Shown here in pieces: positions 19,501-31,500 of a DNA stretch of 64,000 nt. The notes beneath the pieces are model-generated. The model made no database searches. It worked only from the letters and a program-made list of their open reading frames with translations, and had not been told where the DNA came from. Both the position numbers and the translations under genes were made by a program. How positions within the stretch are numbered: position 1 is the first letter of the stretch; the number at the start of each line of letters is the position of its first letter. The stretch comes from Dactylorhiza incarnata (taxonomy: Eukaryota > Streptophyta > Magnoliopsida > Asparagales > Orchidaceae): the NCBI GenBank assembly GCA_033032865.1, contig JAWHQI010000329.1:1736001-1800000 (forward strand), in the 5' to 3' direction.

Positions 19501-22500
19501 ATCTGGAGGCCTGGTTCGCACTTACCTTGATGACCCTTCCCTTCTTCACCACCTCCTCTTCTTTACTGGCTCTAACCCCTCTGTTTTCTCTATCTGTAGG
19601 GACCAGATGTCGCTGATTCGCTTAGAAGGCAATGCGAGGAGTCGGAGTGAGAGGTGCAGGACCTAAGGGCTCAGCTTGCTGAAGACCAAAGACAGTTGCG
19701 GGAGAGAGAGAGAGAGGCGGATCTTCGCGGGCAGCGGCGTTCGTCCCATCCTCTCCCGCCGAGGCCGAGAGCACTAGGAGGGGGGTCATGACGAAGACGG
19801 ACGAGGCCTTGGTGAGTTCCCTTCACAAGGTGGACGCTCTTCGGGATGATTGGAGGGGAGTTTCTGCCGACAACATCCTTTCCGAGTTCTTCCACTCCCC
19901 TGCACGACCCAGCTCGCCTCCCTCCAGTGGTGATTATTCCCCCTGAACGTGGGAGTTGTTAGGAGCTTCCCTCTCTCTTCTCTTCTTTTTGTAAGAGCAA
20001 TACCTACCTTGTATTTTCATTCCAGTATGAGCTGTTGGAGGTGAAGCAATCGCCCATGCAATCCTTATTTTTACTCAACAAGTAGTTATTCTAGAAACCT
20101 TCTAGCTTGTTTAATTTTTCGCTACTCGAGTGAAGTAATTGTTCGGCTTAAGGTCCCTTCCTGCGGTGAAGAGAGTTCACTATCTCGCAAGGTCTTAAAC
20201 CAACCTGTCAAACCAACTGGGGGCGGAGAACCCGTCCACGTCCTAGGGGCTTAGCTTACCTGGAGGCAGAGGAACTCAACACCTTCCCAAACCAATTGGG
20301 GGCGGAGAACCGATCCACGTCCTAGGGGCTTAGCTTACCTGGAGGCAGAGGAACTCAACACCTTCGCAAACCAACTGGGGGCGGAGAACCAGTCCACGTC
20401 CTAGGGGCTTAGCTTACCTAGAGGCAGAGGAACTCAACACCTTCCCAAACCAACTGGGGGCGGAGAACCAGTCCACATCCTAGGGGCTTAGCTTACCTGG
20501 AGGCAGAGGAACTCAACACCTTTCCAAACCGGTTACTTTTCCTGAAGTCTTAACCGCAACGAGTCGACCCGATGAGCCTCCCATCGGCCGACATTACTGA
20601 GCCCGGCCAATGGTCTTTAGTCGGGGTCTTACCATAGGTGTTACCTGAAACTTTTTTCATTCATCATTGATGAGTTACATGTTTGTTAGAACGCGCTTCC
20701 CTGCGCCTACTCGGCCGCATGCATCCTGGCCATCTCCTTCATCATCTCCTCCATTTCTTCTGCCTTCTTCATCCACTCGATCGTGTTGACCGCCGGTGAC
20801 GTAGAACTGGCGCGCCTCCCTGGAGTCTCCCCTGACTCGGACCTGGACTCCTCCGGTGTTGTACTTCAAGCACTGGTGGTATGAGGACGGCACGCACTTG
20901 TACGCGCTGATGAGGGGACGCCCGAAGATAGCGTTGTAACTACTCGGCGCGTATACGATAACGAACCGGCAGTTCTTTGACGTGCCCCCCAAATGACGAG
21001 GAGTTCGACTCCTCCTTCCACTTCCTTCCTTTCTCCGGAGAACCCGAAGAGCGGTCCATCTGATGCACGCACTCGCTTCGCTTCGACCTTCATCACGCTG
21101 AAGGCCTTCTTGAATACCACGTTCACCGAGCTCCCGTTGTCGACCAGGATTCGGGAGACCGTGAAATTTTCAATTGCAGCCTTGATGACGAGCGCGTTGC
21201 AGAAAGGGTCCTCGTGGGCCGAGAAGGTGATCTGCTCGCCAGGGGGTGGGGATCGAGAGGTCGAAGCGATGCTCCGACGATATATGGTATGGAGGCTTCC
21301 CTTTCGGGTGGCCTCTATGCCCACTCCTCCGTGGATCACCCCGATCCCACCCAGGGTCCCCAAGTCGACCCTTTCTTCGCACGGATCTTCCTCCTCCTTC
21401 CTTCCCTCTTCTCTTTCTTTCGGACCTTCCAGACAGAGTTGCTTCCCCTCTGCTGGGGTTCTTCTTCCTTCTCTCATCTCGAGGAACTTCGGGCAGGCGG
21501 TCGTTGCGTGACCTTCCGGATGATGGAAGTCACAATACAGCAGCGCTAACTCATCTGCCCCCTTCCCTATGTGATTCCTCTTCTTGCCTCCCTTCCTTCG
21601 GCCAATCATCATGGCCTGCAGGGGTTGGGCTTGCAGCGGCCTTGAGTCTGACTGCCATTCCGCTGGGTTGAACCGTATCCCTGCCTCCCCTGAAAGTTTC
21701 CTCCTCCATGGAAATGGCCTCTTCCTTGGCCTTGAGAGGGTCCTCCTGGCGGCCTCCAGGCTGGTCGGGCGGCTGGTGGTTGAGACCTTCAGCCTTGCTC
21801 CTGCCCAACGGGGGGTCCCTGGTGTCCCTGACTCCTCATTTCCTCTTTCCTTCTGCCTCCATGCTCCTTCCTCTCCTCCCTCTTCTCCTCCTCCGCACCC
21901 TTGGCCAACCTTGCCATGAACTCCTGGTTTGTGGCCTCACACTTGATTTCCCGAGCAGCGCGTTCCATCAGCTCTTCGAAAGACAGGAGGGTCCCGAGTC
22001 AAACTCATCCTGAACAGCACCTGTTGTAGCCCGAGGGTGAAGGCCAGTTGCAGGGTGGGCTTGGGCACCTCGTTAACGAGGAGAATTTCCTCCTGAAATC
22101 TATCCACGTAACTCCCCAACGTCTCCCCTGGCTTCTGTCGAATCAAGAATAGGGCCTCCGCCCCCTTCCTCCTCTTCTTCGAAGTGGAGAACCTCAGCAA
22201 GAAACTCCGGCGTAGGTCTTCGAAGCCGTAGATGGTACCCACTGGGAGCTGGTGGAACCAGTCTCTCGCCTTTCCCCTGAACGTGACGGCGAAGAGTCTG
22301 CACTTGAAGGCATCCGTCATCTGCCTGATTGAGACCATGTCTTCGAACCACTGAAGATGCTGGAGAGGGTCGTCCTTGTCTGCGTAGTAAGACATGTTCG
22401 GCTCGCTGAACCCGTCCGGAACGGGAGCTGAGGTGATCAGCTCGCAGAAGGGACTCCCTCATCCTCCCTGGCGAGTCGAAGGCGTTCTCACTACCTCCTC

Positions 22501-25500
22501 ACTGGGGTAGCCGGTCCCAGGAGTGTTGTTGAAGAGCACTCGCGCTTGGAGGCTCAAGCCTTCCTCTGAGGCTAGCCCCTTCCCTTGCCGACTTGCTTGC
22601 TCTGACTCCATCAAGGACGGCGAGGCGAGCACGGGTGTTGGTGGTGTCGAGCACTCGCCCGGAGGGGGGAGTGCGACCCGCAAGAGCTCCAGGATCGACT
22701 TCCTGAACTCCTCAAAGTCACTCTTCTTTACGTACTCACTGGTAGGGGCGAGTTCCTCGGCTCATCGCTTCCAGCCATGAGACCTGCTCAGAGCTTTCCG
22801 AACTAGTTGCTTCCACGCTCACCGCACCAGAATGTTGAAACCAGAGAACCGATCTCGACGTTCGCAACGGGTATGCAGCTGACCCTTACTTGACCTGAGC
22901 TAGAACCCTGACTAATTGCTGAGAACCGAAAAGACCTTACCCCTGAAGAACACTTGGGACTTAAAACGAACCCCTTAAGCTGCAGCGAGGAAGTCCCACC
23001 ACACACCCGGAAGCTCAAAGAGAGCTTCCCCTCCCAAGCCAATGCTGAGCCTGGGCACCTCGGAGGGCACTATAGACCACCTCACTGTCAACCTTCACTG
23101 ATAGGGAGGGTAGTGCTTGCTCACAAGACACATGCGAGGGAGGGGGGAGACCAGCCCTTCCCAAGGTGCCCATGGGGGTCTATTTATAGACTTCCCAAAA
23201 CTGGGCTGCGGATAGCCAAGATTCTGTTGTCCGCAGCTCAACTACAAACCTGAACGACCAAAACAGGAGGGGGCGAGTGGAGGTTGAGACGTCCACTCCC
23301 TCCCTTGCCGGGGGTCGGGAGAGTGGACCGAAAGGTCCACTGCCTGGGCTGGGCGAGTGGACCACCCGGTCCACTCCCCTTAGGGGCGAGTGGACCCATG
23401 GCCTGCTCGCCCGAGTGCCCGGGGCGAGTGGACCATGGTCCGTTCGCCACCCCTGGGCGGGTGGACCACTAGGTCCACTCGCCCCTGCCTTGGGCGGGTG
23501 GACCACTAGGTCCACTCGCCCAGGTGAGGAAGTGGACCTCCGGTCCACTTCCTCCCCCCGGGACTTCTTTTTTGGTCTTGATGGCCTCGATTGCCTTCAA
23601 CTGGTTGATTCATTATGTTACGGCTACTTTCACTATTGCGACCGCGTCTGCGTCGGGTCACACCAGCTCGGCAAATATGAGGGTTGTACATGTCCTATCA
23701 TTAGTCATAATCTCATTAATGCCTAAGTACATCGTGTCTTTCCTTATAGTTTCATTCCAAGTTTTTATTGGTCTCCCCTCCCCCGTTTAACATGCCTAGT
23801 GACTGAACTCCCACAACGCATAGGTGCCTCTAATGGTCTCCTTTGTAAGTGTCCAAACCATCTTAGTCGAGCTTCTCGCATCTTCTCTGCAATTGGTGTC
23901 ACTCAAGTCTTATCCCCGATACATTCATTCCTAATTTTATCCAGTCTCGTGTGTCCACACATCCACCTAAGCATTCTCATCTCCGCAACTCCCATTTTGT
24001 GCTCATGTACACAATTCACTGCCCAACACTCAAAACCATAGAGCATCGTTGGTCTAATTGCAGTACGGTAAAACTCGTCTTTAAGTTTTAATGGTACTTT
24101 ACAATCACATAAAATCCCTGATGCACCTCTCCACTTCAACCAACCTGCTTGGATTTTATGTATCATATCTTTATCAACACCTCCATCTTTTTGAACTATC
24201 GATCCAAGATAATTAAAGCACTCACTGTGAGAAATATCTTGATCACCCAACTTAATAACGACGTCATCCGTCCTTCTTGCACTTCAAGATTTAAGATCCA
24301 TATACTCCGTCTTTTCCCTACTCAACCTTAAACCCTTCTTTTCTAAAGTGTCTCGCTAAGATTCAAAGATTTGGATCAACTAAAGTACTTTTTTGGGTAT
24401 TGAAATAGCTAGATACAAAGAAAGGATATGCCTATTACAACATAAATTTACTAAAAGAAACTAGAATATTTGAGTGTAAGCCTATGGAAAATCCTACTGA
24501 TCCCAATGTGAAGATTATGAAAGATGGAGAAGCTAGAACATTTATCTCAGAGATATAAAAGGTTGGTGGGCAAATTAAATTATCTTACTATCAATAGAAG
24601 GAATATATCTTCTCTTGTTAGTATGGTGAGTCAATTTATGTCTACTCCTAGGGCTCTTCACATGGAAGATGTTATTGGCACTCTCAAATACCTAAAGGGC
24701 ACCTCCAGTGTTGTGTTCATATTCATTTTCTAATATGTCAAATTTCATGAGCATATTTGTTTTGATTTGTATTCTCCTCATTTTCCCTTTTATTTGAAAT
24801 GCTTATTTCCCTGAATGTGGTTCCGGTGGTGGGTGTACATCCTGAATTCAAAGAGGGCAGACCAATAAGAGCAGAGGGTATTTTTGAGGCAGTGAAACTT
24901 AGATCAAACTAGCTCCTAGTATACTTCTATGATGAGAAACTTATAGGAGAGAGAAGGTGCATGAATGAGCTGAATTCTACATCGAAATTTAATAAATTAT
25001 TGGGCTTGAGTAATAATATGGACCAAGTGAAGTTCCTTAAGAACTCTACAGTTAAGTGAGCTTTGGGTGGAAGTAATTTTGGGATGGTGACCTCTTGGGA
25101 AATACTCGTATGCCGCCTTAGAAAATTTACAAAATTGTGAGGTTCATCTTAATACGGGTTGGGTTGAACCAAAGTGAATAATGCCTTATTGTTGGTTGGG
25201 TCATTAAAATTTGTGTTAGAGACGGATCTCCTGCAATACGATGTGGCTCGAGGAAAAACCAAATGAAAGTTGGTGAGCCTGCAACATATTGTATCCGAAG
25301 AAGGTGGTCTAATGAAGGCGGGAGTATTTTTGAGCCAGTAAAACCAGAATAAAGGCATATTTTGGCGAGCTTCTAGGATGGAAAACTTCCATGTGAAATG
25401 AAATGCAGGAATGAATTGAATCCCACATCGAAAATGGAGAAGCTATTGGGCCTGCGTAATAAATTAGACCCCCAAATATTAGAAAAACCTTTTCAGAACA

Positions 25501-28500
25501 AGTGGTGGATTTCAATCTGGAGCTCCACAATGAAGTGAGCTCTGGGTAGACTTCTTGGATGGCTGATATGGGGCATTCTCGTATGACATCTCTGAAAAAG
25601 TATAAAACTTGAGGTTCAGCTTAGTATGGGCTGGGTTGAACCAAAATAGACAATATCTCATTTATTGTGAGTTTTGAGTTGATATAAATGGCAACATAAC
25701 CGGACCTCTTGCAGTACAATGATATTCCTCCCTCTAGCCACCTTGTTTGGGTGCTCGATATGCTCTAACTTATAAGTCGACGTCTCCCCCTTTCAAGAAG
25801 CCTCTCCTCTACTTACTCCTTCAGACCTTCCGATTACTGGTCAGATATATCCCTCTTGTCCCTCTAATTATTTTGGTATTGAGCTTGTGTTTCTTACTAA
25901 CTCCACTTTGCAGCTTTATATTGCAGTCTGTAAAGGCTCCTATTATTGTGTACTACGCCTGCAATTGCATGTTGTCCCTTACCAGGGTCTCTCTATGCTT
26001 GTCTTTGCTCGTGTCCACCTTTGATACTACTTCCATACATTGTCATGTGGGCTCGGCCCTGGCTTAAGGCTATCTCGGAGATGTACACCATAATCATAAT
26101 TGCTACCATTCCCACCTCAAAAGAAAGTTATTAGTTCTCAAAAATATCATAGATCTATGGATCAATTCAAGGCTCACCTTGTGTCCCATGGATTCACTCA
26201 CTCTTATGGAGTTGACTATCATGCTACATTTTCCCCTATGGGGAAGCTCACTTACTCTTATTGAAGTTCTGTTATTTAGTTACAATCTGAGGCTAGGGAA
26301 ACTAAACCCTAAAGCTATAAAATTTATCTTCTTGTGGTGCTCTTAATACCAAAAGGGGTATTGGTGATACAGCCCAATATTTGTTTATTTCTTTGTATGT
26401 AAATATGTAATGCTCTTAGAGTCAGCGCCTTACTATGTTGAGTCAGTCACCAGTGAATTATATAATACTTTGGCGTATACTAAATATAGTGAATCTAGCA
26501 TGTGTAATGATCATAGTTCTCTCCCCACTCAGAGTGTCACCGAGGTAAGTGATCATCAAGTTGTAATTGAGTTTGTCATCTCTCTTTCAAGTCTTTCATC
26601 CATTTGTAATGCATACCTATAGGAACAATGGCATAAAAAGTTAGATAAGACTTCAAAATTTAGCGGCATCTCCAAATTCTCCATCCTATGAGCATTGGAA
26701 ACTTTTGATCCCGGTGTTTACGTACTCATTACTTTCCAAAAGGGTAACATACTTGCACTCTATGTTTCATATGACTCATTATCTTTGAGTTTTCAAGGCA
26801 TTTGCACCAAAATATCCAAGTCTCAATAATGAGAGATGGTACATTGTTGTCGAACGTTTGCAGGTTCTCTTGGTCATAATGGACTACAGTTAGACATATG
26901 AGGTTGATTACATGGAGGTGTTTTCACAGGTTGCCAAAATGGCTACAATGTCGTTGATCTTTCTCTTGCAACATTCTAGTGTGATCACGCGTTTGCTAGA
27001 CATATCAAATAACTTACTACATTGACACATGTGGTTCATATAGAGAAATTACCATGATTTGTTGCTCGAGGGAGTCTCGGATGGTATGTGAGCTGAAAAA
27101 GTTATTATATGGATGGAAACAATCTCCTAGAACATTATTGGAAAATTCTCCCAAATATTAACCAATTAGAGATGGTTCAATGTTTGGTTGACCACTTGGC
27201 ATTCAATCATCTATGCTGCATAGCTGCATTGAGTCGTTTACCCTTTCTACATGAACTCTATGACAACATATGTTGTTTCCTTTGGAAAGAATATTGTCTC
27301 ATGGAAGAGGAAGAAGCAACATACAATAACAAGATCTAGTGAAGAATCAAAGTATTGAGTCATGACACACGTGATTTGTGTTCTAGTATAGATGAAGCAA
27401 TTTTTGGAAGAAATCTGATATCACGCATACACAGCAATGCTGTTGATTTGTGACTAGTCAACGATGTACATATCTTCTAATCTGGTCTTCTATGAACGAA
27501 TCGTGCACATAATAGTGAATTGTCACTTTGTGAGGGGGAAGATAGTGGATGAGATGACAGACAACTAGCTAATAGATGTTTCACGAAGTCTCTAGCGGGA
27601 AGTCGAATAAAATATATTGTTGGCCTCTTCGGTCCAACTTGAGGGAGTGTTAGAATACAGTAGTGGATATGCATTTTCTATTTTACTATTTTAGTCCATG
27701 TGGTGTATCTCTTGTTTTGCTTCCATTCTCTCTACTATAAATAGAGAATAGAAGCTAAGCTCATTAATAAACACAACATTAAATTTTCACTCTAGCACCT
27801 ATTCTCACACCAACTATACCACATAGATCAGGGCGTGGCCAATAAAGAAGACATAATAGCCAAGCAGAGTAGGCAAAAATCAGAATATAAGATGGTTACA
27901 TGGCTAACTATAAAAAAATATGCCAAGCAAAGACTAATGAGAGGAACTATACGAGTAGCATCCCTTCAAAATAAGCCAGGAGAAATGCCGCAGGTAATCT
28001 TGCATCATGTAAGCAAAGAAAAAAAGATGCTGCAAAAATGATAGATAAACTATTATGGAAGGATTCAGACAGAAAGCATAGACCAAATACAAATATACAA
28101 GTCGCATAAAAAGATGATTTACCCAAAAAAGTTTACCACTTCAAGATGCTTCTAATAGGAACAAACAAGGAAAAAATATCTTTAAAGTCAAACCCAAATA
28201 GTTAGGATAAGCTATGCTGATGATGTTGATGATGCTGATGATGCTGATGATGAAAATAATTTTCATAAACTGGTCTATGCTATAAAGGTTACAATTAGCT
28301 GCAAAATTACAATTATTAATCTTATCCAAACTGTTTTAATCAGCTTTGTGAATCCACTTCCATTCAATACTATTCACTGCAATGGTAATAATAACGAAAA
28401 ATCCTTATTTCTGCAATTGAAATTCAGCTCCATTTTCTAAATCACACAAGCTAAGGAATAATTAACATCTGTAGAATCTAAAAATGAAAATTCAGTTATA

Positions 28501-31500
28501 TATTCGAACAATAAGTATAATCTATACAAGTTCTGCAATGATTGAGGTTTTGTGAAGCATACCGATAAATATCATAATCTGCAACATTATATCATATCTT
28601 GATTCAAATTTTAAAAAATATATGAGTATAGGTTAGCTTCTTACTCCAGTGCGAGGCTTTTCTTCTTGGAGTTGAAGTTGAAGGATCAGAGTGAGATTTT
28701 CGAATAGAAGAAGATGATGTGCCCCCATCCAGAAACTGCCTCTTAAGATTGTCAGCATATTGTACTAGGTTGTCGTGCTTCAAGAAGTTGATTTGCAGTA
28801 CTGATGTATCCTATGTGGTCAAAAGATTGAGGATAAGAATTTGAGTCATACGGCATGGTCTTATCCAATTGATAGTAGAATATGCCCTAAAATAAAAATA
28901 TTAGTGATTGGACAACAGAAATCTCAAGGCCCACAGTTTAAACAGCAAGACAGATATGTCCAAACATGCTTATGCATTTTTCCTCCTAAGCAAGTGCTCA
29001 ATTAACTCCCTGATTGCCCTAAAATTTTAAAATGACAGATTATGTCCACACTATGTTGTTTATAAAGTAACTATCCTGATGGCCTAATTATATTAAGAGT
29101 GTTCCCATGAAGTAGGTGTCTTTCAGAATAAATTTTAGAAAATGAATGAAACAGGTACAAATGATAAGATTATGTGCCACAGATCATTTGATAATTAGGG
29201 CAGATGAAATTCAGAAACACCAGAAATTATTATAGAGGCTGCTTGGTTTACTAAATTTGCTTTATGAAGTAAAAGGTTTCCTTGCAAAATAAAGAGCGTA
29301 AAATTAGGGTGTATTTACGACACAGCAAAATTTTCAAAATAAACAAGTTTGGTCTTGCAAAATAAAAATAGAGGTGAAGTGAATACTATAAGGTCCTTTC
29401 AATCAACCCTATTCTAGCTTTTTGTTAAAAATTTATAGCGTGCCCAATTTACCTCGTAAGCTACGTGAATTAAAATATTTCATTGAAATTGTTCAATTGG
29501 AAAATGAAATAGAACTGAGTTGAATGGATTGTTAAAAGAAGAATTAGGACAGACAGGTAAATTTACTATGTTCCATGTAAAAATAATCTCCAGTATTACC
29601 ATTTAAAAACACAGGCATCACATAGATCATGAACTTGAAAAACTACTATTAGAACATGAAAAAGTGGAAACCAAAATATTATTCCGTAATGCAATAACAA
29701 GAGCTCACTCATACATATACATGAGTGAAAAAACCCATATGACCAACTTATCCTTATCGGGTATAACACATATATGATATAAAATCGCGACTTGGTAATA
29801 CAAAAGAACATAACGTCAACTTTCCTCTTCAAGTCGGATGGAAGATGTCAATCATCCCTAGTTTGTATATATCATCAACGAACATATCACAACCAAGACC
29901 TATGGTGAAGACGTCATCCAGTTGGTCGTTAGAATGAACAAATGGAGTGCCGACATTCCCTTTGACCAAGTGGTCTTTGATGAAGTGACAATTTACTTTA
30001 ACATGCTTGATCCAATCATGTTATACTGAGTCGTAAGCTATATTAATGCCGGCTTTATTATCACAGTAAAAGGAAAGAGAAATGTGCTCCTAGAATCCCA
30101 AATTCTATAACATATATTGCGACCATAATCCTTCGCAAAGACCTTGGGGCATCGCCCAGTACTCAGCCTCCGCGCTTGATTTGGCTATCACATTATGTTT
30201 CTTGCTTCGCCAGGTTACCATTTTTTTGCCAAAAATGTTTAATGACCCGTAATGGACTTTCTGTCATCACGACTTCCAGACCAATCTGCATCTGTGAAGA
30301 CTTCAATTTTAAGTGATTGTTCTTCGAGAACAGGAGTCCTCGACCAGGTGCCTTCTTCGAGTATCTCAACACTCGATGTACATCCACTTGATGTCTTATT
30401 TTGGGAACATGCATATATTTCCTCACAATACCAACCACATATGTAATGTTGGGACGTGTGTGGGATAGGTATATGAGTCTCCCGACCAATCTTTGATAGC
30501 TTGACATATCTATCTGATTACCGTCACTGTCTCCATCAATCTTATGATTCTCTTCCATGGGATTGTTTGCAGGGGAACAACCGAGCATTCTGGTTTCCTT
30601 CAACAGGTCCAAGACATACTTATGTTGAGATATGAAAATGTTTTGGTTCGATCTAGCCACTTCAACTCCAAGGAAGTGTTGTACTCTTCCTAAATCTTTC
30701 ACCTCGAACTCTGTGGAAAACGGTTGAGGTTGGCGATCTCCTCAGAATCATCGTCTGTAATGACAATGTCGTCCACATACACAATGAGAACCATGATCTT
30801 CTGATCGCGTCTTCTAATGAGCATAGTATGATAAGACTATCCCTGCTTGAAGCCAACCTTGAGGATTGGCTTGTGAAACCTACCAAACCATGCCCTGGGC
30901 GACTGTTTCAGGCCATATAAGGACTTCTTCAAGTGACAGACTAGTCCTTCTTGTCCCTTTTTCATAAATTCAGAAGGGAATTTCATGTATACCTCTTTAT
31001 CAGCTCACCGTGGAGGAAGACATTCTTCACGTCAAGTTGATGAAGATCCCAACTTAGACAAGCGACACAAGAAAAGAGAACCCATATGAAGTCCATCTTC
31101 ATGACTGGGGCAAAGGTCTCATGTAATCCACTCCTTGAGTCTGGGTATATCCTTGAGCCGCCAGCTTTGCTTTGTAACGATCTATCTCATCATCCTGGTT
31201 TTGTTTAACAAAGAACACCCACCTCCCAATTGCTTTCTTCCCTGGAGGAAGAGAAGAAATGTTTCATGTGTGATTTTACCAAGGGCAGACATTTCCTCCT
31301 TCATTGCATGTGCCCATTCAGGGATACACAGGGCTTCTTGCCACGTCTTGGGAATGATGATCAAGGATAACGATATAATAAAATCCTGGTGCACATGGGT
31401 AAGATTATGATAAGAAACATAGTTGAAGATAGAGTGTTATGTGCATATCGCTTTACCTTTCAGCAAAGCAAAGGAGAGATGAAGATCATCTTCAGAATTT

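Larger units (their letters stand above)
15553..23690 (-). mobile_element. Tat-like Ty3/gypsy element (8,138 bp), gag-protease only plus opposite-strand ORF
   Basis: LTRs at 15553-16406 and 22833-23690 (TGTTGAAACC...TTRTACA). A purine-rich tract next to the left LTR (AAAGAGCGGGGATTG, reading minus) and a TGGTGCGGTGAGC primer-site-like sequence next to the right LTR set the orientation to minus. In its own order: gag (22778 to about 21551), protease (about 21612-20675), 4 x 79-bp tandem repeats, then plus-strand ORFs (about 17182-19666). No RT, RNase H or integrase is present. An opposite-strand ORF near the 3' LTR is a known trait of Tat elements such as Grande and Retand. It sits inside the RTE LINE; flanks TGCCT and TGTCCT suggest a decayed target duplication. 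Confidence 0.85.
15480..24363 (-). mobile_element. 5'-truncated RTE-clade LINE (about 750 bp), split by a gypsy element
   Basis: Minus-strand LINE. Its 3' end (15480-15552 in the window) has the plant RTE terminal pattern: an ACAACAAC tail next to CACTATAGTGGGGTCGGCTA. The rest (23691-24363) encodes the RT C-terminus: [20 protein letters not shown], then [38 protein letters not shown] and [20 protein letters not shown], with one frameshift. It is flanked by a 13-bp target duplication in the copia RT. Its 5' end is cut off inside RT, as is typical of LINEs. Confidence 0.88.
14470..24735 (+). mobile_element. Degenerate Ty1/copia element D, split by later insertions
   Basis: Recognisable plus-strand copia pieces are joined in order with the integrase missing: a zinc-knuckle remnant ([18 protein letters not shown] near 14604-14657, metal ligands partly lost), an RT start (near 14905-15060), LHGLKQS (about 15255), and a YVDD box (about 15390). 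The frame breaks at 15479 and resumes at 24377 ([14 protein letters not shown]), continuing to LVGKLNYLT and [11 protein letters not shown] (about 24690). Many stops and frameshifts are present. No LTR was found, so it is an old internally deleted copy. Confidence 0.8.
24830..25740 (+). mobile_element. Cassandra-like TRIM element with 5S-derived LTR segments
   Basis: Two diverged copies of a unit of about 400 bp (from about 24870 and about 25315). They share GGTATTTTTGAG-like starts, a 'CTACATCGAAA/CCCACATCGAAA' block, TTATTGGGCTTG, and a GGGTTGGGTTGAACCAAA-like end. Each holds a 5S rRNA-like stretch before that end. Cassandra is a non-autonomous LTR element that carries a 5S segment in each LTR. 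Exact ends, primer site and target duplication were not resolved. Confidence 0.7.
13527..28644 (-). other. Metaxin intron 5 (15,118 bp), transposon-filled
   Basis: Donor GTAAGAAG at 28644, acceptor TTTTGCAG at 13527. Contents from the right: plain AT-rich DNA, a copia remnant (about 26150-27823), a Cassandra-like TRIM (about 24830-25740), then a nested copia/RTE/gypsy stack (about 14470-24735), then about 940 bp of unassigned DNA. In 14262-14390 a stretch of about 62 bp (TTGGAGCGGTGAGAGGTTCT...) is tandemly duplicated. Confidence 0.85.

Noticed and set aside
21246..21671. Several plus-strand frames opposite gypsy gag and protease
   Set aside because: GC-rich shadow frames; the minus strand carries the gag and protease motifs.
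25040..25116. A genuine 5S rRNA gene
   Set aside because: Only part of 5S is present, with substitutions and gaps, and it is embedded in a repeated LTR-like unit; Cassandra-like LTR is the better explanation.
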